Positions 34,779 through 42,933 of a stretch of DNA of 44,982 nucleotides are shown piece by piece. This stretch comes from Rugamonas violacea (GTDB taxonomy: Bacteria; Pseudomonadota; Gammaproteobacteria; Burkholderiales; Burkholderiaceae_D): the NCBI RefSeq assembly GCF_016461825.1, contig NZ_JAEMNU010000123.1:45931-90912 (forward strand), in the 5' to 3' direction. The first letter of the stretch is position 1; each line of letters opens with the position of its first letter. Under the pieces are notes generated by a model. The model ran no database searches. It saw nothing but the letters and a program-made list of their open reading frames with translations, and was not told where the DNA came from. The translations under genes and the position numbers were made by a program.

Positions 34779-36185
34779 CTACAGCGTGCGCAAGAAGGCG
34801 ACCAGGTCGCCTTTTTCTTTGTCGCTCAGTTTGGTTTCCAGGATCAGATTGAAGAACTCCACCGAGTCCTCCAGGGTCAGCAGGCGGCCGTCGTGCAGAT
34901 ACGGCGGCGACTCCTTGATGCCGCGCAACGGGAAGGTCTTGATCGGCCCGTCGGCCGAGGCCATGATGCCGTTGATCAGGCGCGGCTTGTAGAAACGCTC
35001 CGCCTTCAGGTTGTGCATCAAATTGTCCGTGTAGTAAGGCGGCGCGTGGCAGGTGACACATTGCCCCTTGCCGAAGAAGATGGTCTGGCCGCGCAGCTCG
35101 CTCTCGCTGGCCTTCTTCGGATCGAGCTTGCCCATCACCGTCAGCTTGGGCGCCGGCGGAAAGTCCAAAATCTCCTGCACCTCGGCCATGAAATGCACCT
35201 GGCTGCCCCGCTCCAGCACGTTGACACCCTTCTTGGTGGCGATCACCGGATCGCCGTCGAAGTAGGCGGCGCGCTGCTCGAACTCGGTGAAATCCTCCAC
35301 CGTCTTGAGCGCCCGTTGCGAGCCGAACAGGCGCTGGATGTTGACCCCGCGCAGGCTCGGCGTCTCGATGCGGTGGCGGAACTCCTGCGGCCGGATGTCG
35401 CCCACCAAATGGGTGGCGCCGTTGCTGTGGCCGTTGGCGTGGCAGTCGAAGCAGGCCACGCCACGGCTTGGCCGCTCGCTGCGCCGGTCCTCGGTCTGGT
35501 TGAACTGCTGCTGCGGGAACGGCGTCAGCAGCAAGCGCAGGCCCTCGATCTGCTTGGGGTTGAGCACGCCGTTGAACATCTCGTAGTAGTTGTCGATGCT
35601 CAGCAGCTTGCCCTGCGACACGTCGCCCAGGTCGGGCCGCGTGGTCAGGAAGATCGGCGCCGGGAACTCCGGCAGGAAATGGTCGGGCAGGTCGAAGTCC
35701 AGGTCGAAACGGGTCAAATCGCGCCCCTCCTGCCGCTTGATCTCCTCGATCTGGAAGTGCGGGAACAGCATGCCGCCCTCGGCCTGGTGCGGATGCGGCA
35801 GCGGCAGCAGGCCGAGCGGGAACAGGTCGCGCTCGCGCACCTGCTCGGGCGTCAGCGCCGCCAACTGCTCCCACGTCGTGCCGCGCGGCAGGCGCACGCG
35901 CACGCCGCCCTGCACCGGCTTGCCACGGAACATGGTCACGCCGCTGGGCCGGTCGCCCAGGTCGTAGCGCTCGGCCAGCAATTCCTGCTGCCGCCGCATC
36001 AGGCCGGCGCGCGCCGCCTTCATGCGCGCCAACGTGACGGCGAAGTCCTCGTGGATCACCACCGGGCTGTAGCTCGACGGCTTGCCCGGCTTGGCGGCCG
36101 CGACCTCCTGCGTGCGCACCAGCGCCGGCGCCAGCGCGACCAGCGCGGTGACGGCCACCGCCAGTGCGGTTTTTGCAAATTTCAT
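34779..36185 (-). CDS. Di-haem cytochrome c peroxidase family protein
   Basis: The 468-residue protein has a signal peptide (about 1-25, AKTALAVAVTALVALAPALV) and two CxxCH haem-binding motifs, CFDCH (245-249) and CVTCH (376-380). It belongs to the MauG/CCP-like family, which reduces peroxide or oxidises partners in the periplasm. A typical C-terminal block GIKESPPYLHDGRLLTLEDSVEFFNLIL follows the second haem. The N-terminal 200 residues before the first haem are unusually long compared with the roughly 330-residue classical peroxidases, so the exact reaction is uncertain. The start at 36185 has GAGAGG upstream; longer frames extend into the MITE and are rejected. Confidence 0.82.
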   Translation of the reverse strand: MKFAKTALAVAVTALVALAPALVRTQEVAAAKPGKPSSYSPVVIHEDFAVTLARMKAARAGLMRRQQELLAERYDLGDRPSGVTMFRGKPVQGGVRVRLPRGTTWEQLAALTPEQVRERDLFPLGLLPLPHPHQAEGGMLFPHFQIEEIKRQEGRDLTRFDLDFDLPDHFLPEFPAPIFLTTRPDLGDVSQGKLLSIDNYYEMFNGVLNPKQIEGLRLLLTPFPQQQFNQTEDRRSERPSRGVACFDCHANGHSNGATHLVGDIRPQEFRHRIETPSLRGVNIQRLFGSQRALKTVEDFTEFEQRAAYFDGDPVIATKKGVNVLERGSQVHFMAEVQEILDFPPAPKLTVMGKLDPKKASESELRGQTIFFGKGQCVTCHAPPYYTDNLMHNLKAERFYKPRLINGIMASADGPIKTFPLRGIKESPPYLHDGRLLTLEDSVEFFNLILETKLSDKEKGDLVAFLRTL

Positions 36186-36252
36186 GTGCCTCTCCTTGTC
36201 CGATTGAGATAAACCACCATTCATTAAAGCAGACCAGTCCACCCACTCCCCC

Positions 36253-36397
36253 CTTAAGGGCACTTCGAAAAACCACCAAATTGTCGTTCCCGCGTAGGCG
36301 GGAACCCATGCTGAGCCAATGGACATGCGGGGTATAGATTCCCGCCTGCGCGGCGCTCCGCCGATGCGGAACGACGGTTTTTCGAGGTGCCCTTAAG
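36253..36397 (-). repeat. MITE-like repeat, copy B
   Basis: A 145-bp element with terminal inverted repeats CTTAAGGGCACTTCGAAAAACC and its partner GGTTTTTCGAGGTGCCCTTAAG. Its reverse complement matches copy A (5709-5844) over most of its length, including the TACCCCGCATGTCCATTG core. Copy B keeps fuller ends (CTTAAGGG) than copy A. It lies between the peroxidase leader and the aldehyde dehydrogenase gene. Confidence 0.85.
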
Positions 36398-36476
36398 CCG
36401 GCCGCCGTTGTGCCAGCACAAACGCCAGCGCGGCGGCCAGCGCGCCAGCCACCGCAATGGTCATCGCAATGGCCAT
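36393..36476 (-). CDS. Possible 27-residue hydrophobic peptide ending at the MITE
   Basis: From ATG 36476 a short frame encodes MAIAMTIAVAGALAAALAFV and LAQRRPA, one membrane helix with a basic tail. Its TAA stop is formed by the TTAAG end of the MITE, so it could be a gene truncated by the insertion or chance. A possible AGGG lies upstream. Weakly supported. Confidence 0.2.
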   Translation of the reverse strand: MAIAMTIAVAGALAAALAFVLAQRRPA

Positions 36477-36599
36477 TCCAGTGGCCCTGCCTGGGCCGTT
36501 GGCGCCGGGCGGGTAGCGCCGTGCAAATTAGAGCAACCATGTAAAAATAGCACGGGCGGTCATGCTAGGCTAGCTGATCCAATACGAAGGGAAAACTTT

Positions 36600-38078
36600 A
36601 TGAAAGAACAACAACAGCCGCTGCTAGCCTTGCATCCGCATAGCCACGGCGAGGCCGATCGGCACTTGATCGAGCAAGCCTTCGCGGCCCAGCGCGCCAC
36701 CGCGCTGCGCTGGCGCGGCTCCGGCGCGGCCGAGCGCATCGCCCGCATCAAGCGCCTGCGCGACGCCATGCTGAGCCGCCGCGCGGCGCTCTACAGCGCC
36801 TTCGCCCAGGACTACCACAAGCCGGCCGCCGAGGTCGAGGCCTCCGAGCTGCTGCCGGTGATGGAGGAGATCCGCCAGGTGCTGGGCGCGCTGAAGCGCT
36901 GGATGAAGCCGCGCCGGCCCTGGCCGACCACCACCATGCTGGGCACCTACGCCTCGGTGCAGTGCCAGCCGCGCGGCCGCGTGCTGATCATCGCGCCGTG
37001 GAACTATCCGCTGAGCCTGTGCTTCGGCCCGCTGGTCTCGGCCCTGGCCGCCGGCAACACGATCATCATCAAGCCGTCGGAGATGACGCCGGCGGTCTCG
37101 GCGGTGATGGCCGAGATCATCGCCGCCGTCTTCCCGCCGGACGAGGTGGCGCTGTTCCAGGGCAGCCAGCCGACCTCGCAGGCCCTGCTCGACCTGCCCT
37201 TCGACCACATCTTCTTCACCGGCTCGCCCAACGTCGGCAAGTTGGTGATGGCCGCCGCCGCGCGCCACCTGAGCAGCGTCACGCTGGAGCTGGGCGGCAA
37301 GTCGCCGACCATCGTCGACCAGAGCGCCGACCTCAAGCTGGCGGCCGAGACCATCATGTGGGGCAAGTTCCTCAACAACGGCCAAACCTGCGTGGCGCCC
37401 GACCACGTCTACGTCCACGCCTCGGTCAAGGAGGCCTTCGTCGCGGCCTGCAACGCCGTGCTGGCGGCGCGCTACGGCGCCAGCGCGGCCGAGCAGAAGC
37501 GCAGCCCCGACCTGACCCGCATCGTCAACCGCCGCCACACCGCGCGCCTCGCCGAACTGCTCAACGACGCGCTGGCGGGCGGCGCCGTGCTGCGCGGCGG
37601 CGGCGAGGTCGACCTGCAAGACTGCTACATCGCCCCCACCCTGCTCGATCAGATTCCAGCGGACGCCGCCATCATGCGCGAGGAAATCTTCGGCCCGCTG
37701 CTGCCGATCATCGCCTACGACTCGCTCGACGAGGTCATCGCCACCATCAACGCCGGACCGAAGCCGCTGGCCCTGTATGTGTGGAGCAAGCGCCAGGCGC
37801 ATATCGACCAGGTCTTGCAGCAGACCAGCTCGGGCGGCGCCTGCGTCAACCACTGTGTCGCCCACTTCGCCCACGGCAACCTGCCCTTCGGCGGCGTCAA
37901 CAATTCGGGCATCGGCAACGCCCACGGCGAGTACGGCTTCAAGACCTTCTCGCACGAGCGCGGCGTGTTGCGCGCCTCGCCGCTGATGCTCATCAAGCTG
38001 TTCTTCCCGCCCTACACGAAGAACCGCAATCGGCTGATCCGCAAGATCGTCGACCTGCTGCGCCTGCCGATGTTGTAG
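36600..38078 (+). CDS. Aldehyde dehydrogenase family protein (class 3-like)
   Basis: A 492-residue NAD(P)-dependent aldehyde dehydrogenase. Visible are the coenzyme segment IIAPWNYPLSLCFGPLVSALAAGNTIIIKPSE, the Gly motif FFTGSPNVGKLV, the catalytic Glu in LELGGKSP (near 230) and the nucleophile Cys in FLNNGQTCVAPD (near 264). The C-terminus PPYTKNRNRLIRKIVDLL is typical of the class 3, coniferyl- and fatty-aldehyde-type branch. AAGGGA precedes the ATG. The gene is convergent with the ABC-transporter operon, with only seven bases between stops. The substrate is not resolvable; medium- or long-chain or aromatic aldehydes are common in this branch. Confidence 0.92.
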   Translation: MKEQQQPLLALHPHSHGEADRHLIEQAFAAQRATALRWRGSGAAERIARIKRLRDAMLSRRAALYSAFAQDYHKPAAEVEASELLPVMEEIRQVLGALKRWMKPRRPWPTTTMLGTYASVQCQPRGRVLIIAPWNYPLSLCFGPLVSALAAGNTIIIKPSEMTPAVSAVMAEIIAAVFPPDEVALFQGSQPTSQALLDLPFDHIFFTGSPNVGKLVMAAAARHLSSVTLELGGKSPTIVDQSADLKLAAETIMWGKFLNNGQTCVAPDHVYVHASVKEAFVAACNAVLAARYGASAAEQKRSPDLTRIVNRRHTARLAELLNDALAGGAVLRGGGEVDLQDCYIAPTLLDQIPADAAIMREEIFGPLLPIIAYDSLDEVIATINAGPKPLALYVWSKRQAHIDQVLQQTSSGGACVNHCVAHFAHGNLPFGGVNNSGIGNAHGEYGFKTFSHERGVLRASPLMLIKLFFPPYTKNRNRLIRKIVDLLRLPML

Positions 38079-38085
38079 GCCGGAC

Positions 38086-39213
38086 TCAGGCGTCGCGGCT
38101 GGTCGCCACCATGTTGCCGGGACGCAGGCGGCGGGCGGCGCGGCCGTCGGCGTCGAACAGGTGGAAGGCCCGGCTGTCGGCCGTGAAGGCCAGCGGCTGG
38201 CCCAGCCGCAGCGCCAGATTGGCGTCGCTGCGGATCACCACGTCGCGGCCGTCGGCCATCGTCAGGTAGACGTAGTTGGTCTCGCCCAAATGCTCGACCA
38301 CGCTGACCGTGCCGGCGAAGCGCTCGCCGGCCTGGCCGTCCGCCAGCGCGTGCTCGGCGCGCAGGCCCAGGCTGACCGCGTCGCCGGCGCGCAGGCCGCC
38401 GCCGTCGACCAGCGCGCGCGCCTGGCCGCCCTGCTCCAGCGCCACCAGCACGCCGTCCGCCGCCGCCTCGAGCACCTTGCCGTCGAAAAAATTCATCGTC
38501 GGCGCGCCGATGAAGCCGGCGACGAAACGGTTGGCCGGCTGCTGATACAGCTCCAGCGGCGAGCCGGCCTGCTGCACGCGGCCCTCGTGCATGACGACGA
38601 TCTTGTCGCCCAGGGTCATCGCCTCGACCTGGTCGTGGGTGACGTAGACGGTGGTGGCGCCGAGCTGGCGCTGCAGCTTGGCGATCTCCAGCCGGGTCTG
38701 CACGCGCAAGGCCGCGTCCAGGTTCGACAGCGGCTCGTCGAACAGAAACAGTTGCGGCTCGCGCACGATGGCGCGGCCGATCGCCACGCGCTGCCGCTGG
38801 CCGCCGGACAACTCGCGCGGCAAGCGCTCGAGCAGATGGGCGATCTTCAAAATCTCCGCCGCCTTGTGCACCCGCGCCGCGATGGCGGCCTTGCCCTCGC
38901 CCGCCACCTTCAAGCCGAAGGCCATGTTCTTGAACACCGTCATGTGCGGATACAGCGCGTAGCTCTGGAACACCATGGCGATGCCGCGCTCGGCCGGCGG
39001 CAGATGGTTGACCTCGCGCCCGGCGATCAACATGCTGCCGCCGCTGATACGCTCCAGTCCGCACAACATGCGCAGCAGGGTCGACTTGCCGCAACCCGAC
39101 GGCCCGACCAGCACGACGAACTCGCCGTGGGCGATGTCCAGATCGATGCCGGCCAACACGTCGGTCTTGCCGTCATACGATTTACGCAATTGCCTCAGAC
39201 TCACGCTAGCCAT
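38086..39213 (-). CDS. Sugar ABC transporter ATP-binding protein (MalK/UgpC type)
   Basis: The 375-residue ATPase drives a CUT1-type importer. Motifs: Walker A GPSGCGKST (about 37-45), Q-loop MVFQSYALYPHMTV, signature LSGGQRQRVAIGRAIV (about 134), Walker B LFLFDEPLSNLD and the H-loop YVTHDQVEAMTL. After residue 235 comes the regulatory OB/TOBE domain (FIGAPTMNFFDG ... LGLRAEHAL ... VVEHLGETNYVYL), as in MalK and UgpC. AAGGAAGG precedes ATG 39213. Last gene of the operon; the cassette has no regulator or glycoside hydrolase alongside. Confidence 0.94.
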   Translation of the reverse strand: MASVSLRQLRKSYDGKTDVLAGIDLDIAHGEFVVLVGPSGCGKSTLLRMLCGLERISGGSMLIAGREVNHLPPAERGIAMVFQSYALYPHMTVFKNMAFGLKVAGEGKAAIAARVHKAAEILKIAHLLERLPRELSGGQRQRVAIGRAIVREPQLFLFDEPLSNLDAALRVQTRLEIAKLQRQLGATTVYVTHDQVEAMTLGDKIVVMHEGRVQQAGSPLELYQQPANRFVAGFIGAPTMNFFDGKVLEAAADGVLVALEQGGQARALVDGGGLRAGDAVSLGLRAEHALADGQAGERFAGTVSVVEHLGETNYVYLTMADGRDVVIRSDANLALRLGQPLAFTADSRAFHLFDADGRAARRLRPGNMVATSRDA

Positions 39214-39239
39214 CTTGCCTTCCTTATCTTGTCGCTGCC

Positions 39240-39281
39240 TTGAATTACTTGAATTGAATTACTTGACTTGAATTACTTGAC
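39240..39281 (-). repeat. 14-bp tandem triplicate spanning the permease stop
   Basis: TTGAATTACTTGA plus A, C, C occurs three times in direct succession (39240-39253, 39254-39267, 39268-39281). The third copy contains the permease stop codon (GTCAAGTAA on the minus strand), and the other two repeat that end into the spacer before the ATPase gene. It is AT-rich against a GC-rich background. Confidence 0.9.
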
Positions 39282-40127
39282 CGCGCCGGCGGTCAAGCCA
39301 CGGATCAACTGGCGCGAAAAAATCGCATACATCAACAGCATCGGCAGCACCGCCAGCGACAAGGCCGCCAACACCGAGTTCCAGTCCGTCGCGTACTGGC
39401 CGATGAACTGCTGCACGCCCAGGGTGACGGTCTGGGTCTGCTCGGACGGCGCCAGGATCAAGGGGAACCACAGGTCGTTCCAGGCCGGGATCATGGTGAA
39501 CACGGCGACCGTGGCGATGGCCGGCCGGATCAAGGGCAGGATCACCTGGAAGAAGATCTTGAACTCGCCGACGCCGTCGCAGCGCGCCGCGTCCTTCAGC
39601 TCGCCCGGCACCTGGCGCATGAACTCGGTGAGTATCATCACCGCCAGCGGCAAGCCTTGCGCGGTGTACACCAGCACCAGCGCCAGCAAGGTGTTGGTCA
39701 GCCCCAGCGCCACCATCAGTTCGAGGATGGACACCGTGCCCAGGCGGATCGGAATCATGATGCCCAGCGCCAGGAACAAGGCCAGCGGCCGCTGCCCACG
39801 GAAGGTATATTCCGACAAGGCCCAGGCCGCCATCGCGCCGAACAACACGATCATCAGCAGCGAGCCCAGGGTGACCACCAGGCTGTTGCCGTAGAACAGA
39901 AGGAAGTTGGTCGCCGACAGCACCTTCTGGAAGCCGACCAGCGACAAGGTGGCCGCGCTGGGCAGCGCCAGCGGATCGTCGAAGATGGCGGCGCGCGTCT
40001 TGAGCGAGTTGATCAGGATCAGCGCGATGGGAAACAACGCCAGCGCGGTGTAGGCCAGCAGCACCACGTGCACGGCCAGCCGGCCCAGATCCGGCCGCAG
40101 CAAGGTTGCGTTGGACGAGGATTTCAT
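39273..40127 (-). CDS. Sugar ABC transporter permease (MalG type)
   Basis: A 284-residue inner-membrane permease of the CUT1 family with about six hydrophobic segments. The ATPase-coupling EAA loop is present as LKDAARCDGVGEFKIFFQVILPLIRPAI (near 185-212, split by position). The N-terminal FPIALILINSLKT and the C-terminal SRQLIRGLTAGAVK are typical of MalG-like proteins. ATG 40127 is 10 bp from the upstream permease stop. The final codon lies in a 14-bp tandem repeat. Confidence 0.93.
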   Translation of the reverse strand: MKSSSNATLLRPDLGRLAVHVVLLAYTALALFPIALILINSLKTRAAIFDDPLALPSAATLSLVGFQKVLSATNFLLFYGNSLVVTLGSLLMIVLFGAMAAWALSEYTFRGQRPLALFLALGIMIPIRLGTVSILELMVALGLTNTLLALVLVYTAQGLPLAVMILTEFMRQVPGELKDAARCDGVGEFKIFFQVILPLIRPAIATVAVFTMIPAWNDLWFPLILAPSEQTQTVTLGVQQFIGQYATDWNSVLAALSLAVLPMLLMYAIFSRQLIRGLTAGAVK

Positions 40128-40137
40128 GGCGCCCCCT

Positions 40138-41064
40138 TCACAGCGCGTAGCGGCTCAGGCGCCGCTGCACGCCGACAAAATAGGCGCCGACGCCGAGCAG
40201 GATCACCAGGAACATCAAGGTGGCCACCGCCGCGCCCATATTGGCGTTGCCGACCTGGGCCTGGTAGCCGAAGAAGGTGCGGTAGAACAAGGTGCCGAGG
40301 ATGTCGGACGCATAGTTGGGACCGGCCAGCGCGCCTTTCACCGAATAGATCAGGTCGAAGGCGTTGAAGTTGGCGACGAAGGTCAGGATGGTCACCAGCC
40401 CCAGCGTGGGATAGATCAGCGGCAGCTTGATGTCCCAGAAGATGCGCAAGGCGCCGGCGCCCTCGACGTGGGCCGCCTCGACGATCTCCTCCGGCACCGC
40501 CAGCAGCGCCGCGTAGATCAGCATGGTGGGAATGCCGATGTACTGCCACACCGAAATCAGCGCCAGCGTGGCCAGCGCCGAGCTCTCCTGCCCCAGCCAC
40601 GGTTGGAACAGGCCGGCCGCGCCGACCGTGTCCAGCAGCCGCTCGCCGACGCCCCACAGCGGCGACAGGATCAGCTGCCAGATGAAGCCGATGATCACCA
40701 CCGACAACAAGGTCGGCAGGAAAATCAAGGTGCGGTAGGTGCGCGCGGCGCGCAGCCCCTTCAGGCTGAACAAGGTGGCCAGCAGCAGGCCGATTGGATT
40801 TTGCAGCAACATGTGGATGGCGAAGAATAGCAGGTTGTTGCGCATCGCGTTCCAGAACGCCGCCGACCATTCCGGGTCGAACAGCACGGTGCGGAAATTG
40901 GCCAGGCCGGTGAAGCTCTGCCGGCCGGCGTCGTCGCTGCTAAAGAAACCCTGGCGCAGCGTGTCGGCCAGCGGCAGCGCGCTGAACAGCGCATAGATCA
41001 GCACGGCGGGGGCCAAAAAGGCCAGCAGTTGCCAGCGGCCGATATTGTGCTCGACTGATTTCAC
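40138..41064 (-). CDS. Sugar ABC transporter permease (MalF type)
   Basis: A 308-residue CUT1 permease with about six membrane segments (LLAFLAPAVLIYALFSALPLADTL at the start). The EAA loop VPEEIVEAAHVEGAGALRIFWDIKLPLIYPTLG is visible near 192-224. The start is GTG at 41064 with GGAGATCC upstream. It is followed closely by the MalG-type permease, its usual heterodimer partner. A 200-bp gap with a hairpin repeat separates it from the binding-protein gene, which may lower its expression relative to that gene. Confidence 0.93.
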   Translation of the reverse strand: MKSVEHNIGRWQLLAFLAPAVLIYALFSALPLADTLRQGFFSSDDAGRQSFTGLANFRTVLFDPEWSAAFWNAMRNNLLFFAIHMLLQNPIGLLLATLFSLKGLRAARTYRTLIFLPTLLSVVIIGFIWQLILSPLWGVGERLLDTVGAAGLFQPWLGQESSALATLALISVWQYIGIPTMLIYAALLAVPEEIVEAAHVEGAGALRIFWDIKLPLIYPTLGLVTILTFVANFNAFDLIYSVKGALAGPNYASDILGTLFYRTFFGYQAQVGNANMGAAVATLMFLVILLGVGAYFVGVQRRLSRYAL

Positions 41065-41122
41065 ACGGATCTCCGATATTTAAGGCGCCGGCGGCTAACA
41101 AACCACCCAAAGGCAAGGAGCC

Positions 41123-41167
41123 GGGGTCGGACCCCGCGGGTCCGACCCCAGATTGCGCCCGTGGGGT
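41123..41167. repeat. Dispersed GGGTCCGACCCC repeat, copy 2, with 12-bp hairpin
   Basis: GGGGTCGGACCC (41123-41134) pairs with GGGTCCGACCCC (41138-41149) around CGC. The right arm and following CAG, TT, CGCC, TGGGGT match the window-start copy. It lies between the binding-protein and MalF-type genes, and could stabilise the 3' end of the binding-protein mRNA. No gene was seen in 41065-41263. Confidence 0.6.
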
Positions 41168-41263
41168 TCGCCAGCATCCCCGGCACCTTGGAATCTTGGA
41201 AAAAAATGCCGACGCCAGGGCGGCGCCGGCACAACAAACGCCGAGGAGGAGGAGGCGTTTTCT

Positions 41264-42514
41264 CTATTGCGGTGGCTTATACCACTTGGCAAATCCGTTT
41301 TGCAGCCGGGCCGCCGCGTCCTTCGGCGCCAGCTTGCCGTTCAACACCTGGGCGTTGATGTTCCACAGCTCGTTCTCCATGCTCGGCTGGCCCCGGTTGA
41401 GCACCTGCGAGTTGACCCGGATGGTCGAGGCGCAACTGGCGCGCCAGTCGATCATCTGCTTGGCCAGCGGATCGCGCACCGTGATCGCATGCTTGGACAG
41501 CGAGAAGAAGCCGGTGACCCGGTTGGTGTAGATGTCGGCGAACTCGGCCGAGCCGACCCAGCTCAGGAAGGTGTAGGCGTCGGCCTTGTTCTTCGAGCGC
41601 GTGTTGACGCCCATGCCGATATCCATGTGGTCGGAGATGTAGCACTTGTCGGTGGCGCGCTTGACCGGCGGCGGGAAGGCGCCCAGCTCCAGGGCCGGCG
41701 TCTGGTTGAAGTAGGAGATGTCCCAGGAACCGGTCGGATAAATCGCCGCCCGCCCCAGCGCGAACTGGTTCTGGCTGTCGCCGTAGGTCTGCGCGCTGGC
41801 GCCCTTGGCCAGGTAGGTGCCCAGCTTGGCCTCGTACTCCAGCGCGCCGACGAAGGCCGGATCGGTGAATTTGGCCTTGCCGGCGATCAGCGACATGCGG
41901 CCGTCCTCGCCATGCCAGTAGTTCGGCCCGATGTTGGTGAAGACGATCTGGCTGGACTCCCACTGGTCGGCCGTGCCCAGCGCCAGCGGCGCGATGTTGC
42001 CGGTCTTCTTGATGGCGTCGAGCACGCCGAAGAACTCGGCCTCGGTCTTGGGCGGCTGCAGATTGAGCTGCTTGAAGATTTTCTTGTTGTAGAAGAAGCC
42101 GTGGATCACCGAGGCGATCGGCATGCAGAAGGTGTCCTTGGCGTCGTCGGTCTGCCAGGCCAGCAAGGCGACGTTGGGGAAGTTCTGCATGCCCGGCTTG
42201 CCGTCGAGCTTGTCCAAATGGCCCTTCTTGAACAAGGCCAGCGAGACGTCGAAGGGGCGGCAGGCCATCAGGTCGCCGGCGGTGCCGCCGGCCAGCCGGG
42301 CCGCCAGCGAGGAGTCGTATTCGGTCGGCGCGGTCGGCGAAAACTTGACCTTGATGCCGGGATGGGTTTTTTCGAAGGCGGGAATCAGCACCGTCTCCCA
42401 CAAGGCCTTGTCGTCGACCCGCCAACTTTCGATCAGCAGGTTGCCGGCGCGGGCGGCGCCGGCGGACAACAACGTCAACAGCAGGGCATGGCCCAGGGTC
42501 CGGTGCAACTTCAT
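41264..42514 (-). CDS. Extracellular sugar-binding protein of an ABC transporter
   Basis: A 416-residue periplasmic solute-binding protein. Residues 1-23 (KLHRTLGHALLLTLLSAGAARA) form a signal peptide. The mature sequence has the class 1 binding-protein pattern: WETVLIPAFEKTHPGIKVKFSPT, MACRPFDVSLALFKKGHLDKLDG, and the C-terminal segments DAYTFLSWVGSAEFADIYTNRVTGFFSLSK. The start at 42514 has AAGGAG upstream; longer frames have no such site. First gene of the four-gene importer operon. The sugar cannot be told; homologues of this type carry maltose, glucosides or glycerol-phosphates. Confidence 0.92.
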   Translation of the reverse strand: MKLHRTLGHALLLTLLSAGAARAGNLLIESWRVDDKALWETVLIPAFEKTHPGIKVKFSPTAPTEYDSSLAARLAGGTAGDLMACRPFDVSLALFKKGHLDKLDGKPGMQNFPNVALLAWQTDDAKDTFCMPIASVIHGFFYNKKIFKQLNLQPPKTEAEFFGVLDAIKKTGNIAPLALGTADQWESSQIVFTNIGPNYWHGEDGRMSLIAGKAKFTDPAFVGALEYEAKLGTYLAKGASAQTYGDSQNQFALGRAAIYPTGSWDISYFNQTPALELGAFPPPVKRATDKCYISDHMDIGMGVNTRSKNKADAYTFLSWVGSAEFADIYTNRVTGFFSLSKHAITVRDPLAKQMIDWRASCASTIRVNSQVLNRGQPSMENELWNINAQVLNGKLAPKDAAARLQNGFAKWYKPPQ

Positions 42515-42933
42515 GACTTGTCTCCTTGTATTGAAACGCGGATCGCTTCTCTGTCGGAAGCGTCGCCTGAGGTCGGCGTGTTTTTGAATCGTAACACCGA
42601 AACTTGGCAAATTCGCTAGATTTCTTTATCACAAAGTCGTGGCTTACAATTCTTTACGCGCAAGTGGTATTAGCCGCGCCACAACAGGGTTTGCCGCCCC
42701 CGGACCGGTTCTCCGCCCGTCGCGCCAAGCAACACTTCGCAAGATATCCTTACGTAAAGTTACATTCGTCGCGGCGGCGGCGGCAATACCATGATTGCGC
42801 CGCCGTGGCCGTTCGCCGGATCGACGCACTTGGGCACATTTCCACGACGTTGACGATTTGTCACTCATGACACTTGAATCGGCGCCGCTTCGCAGGCAAT
42901 ATCGCCACTCTTAACCAGCTGGGGAGTCACAAC

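Noticed and set aside
36186..36326. N-terminal extension of the cytochrome c peroxidase into the MITE
   Set aside because: The extension is translated MITE sequence; the signal peptide and ribosome site at 36185 define the start.
42604..42870. Short frames on both strands in the panE/sugar-transporter divergent region
   Set aside because: They have no ribosome site and unlikely compositions; the region is more likely regulatory.
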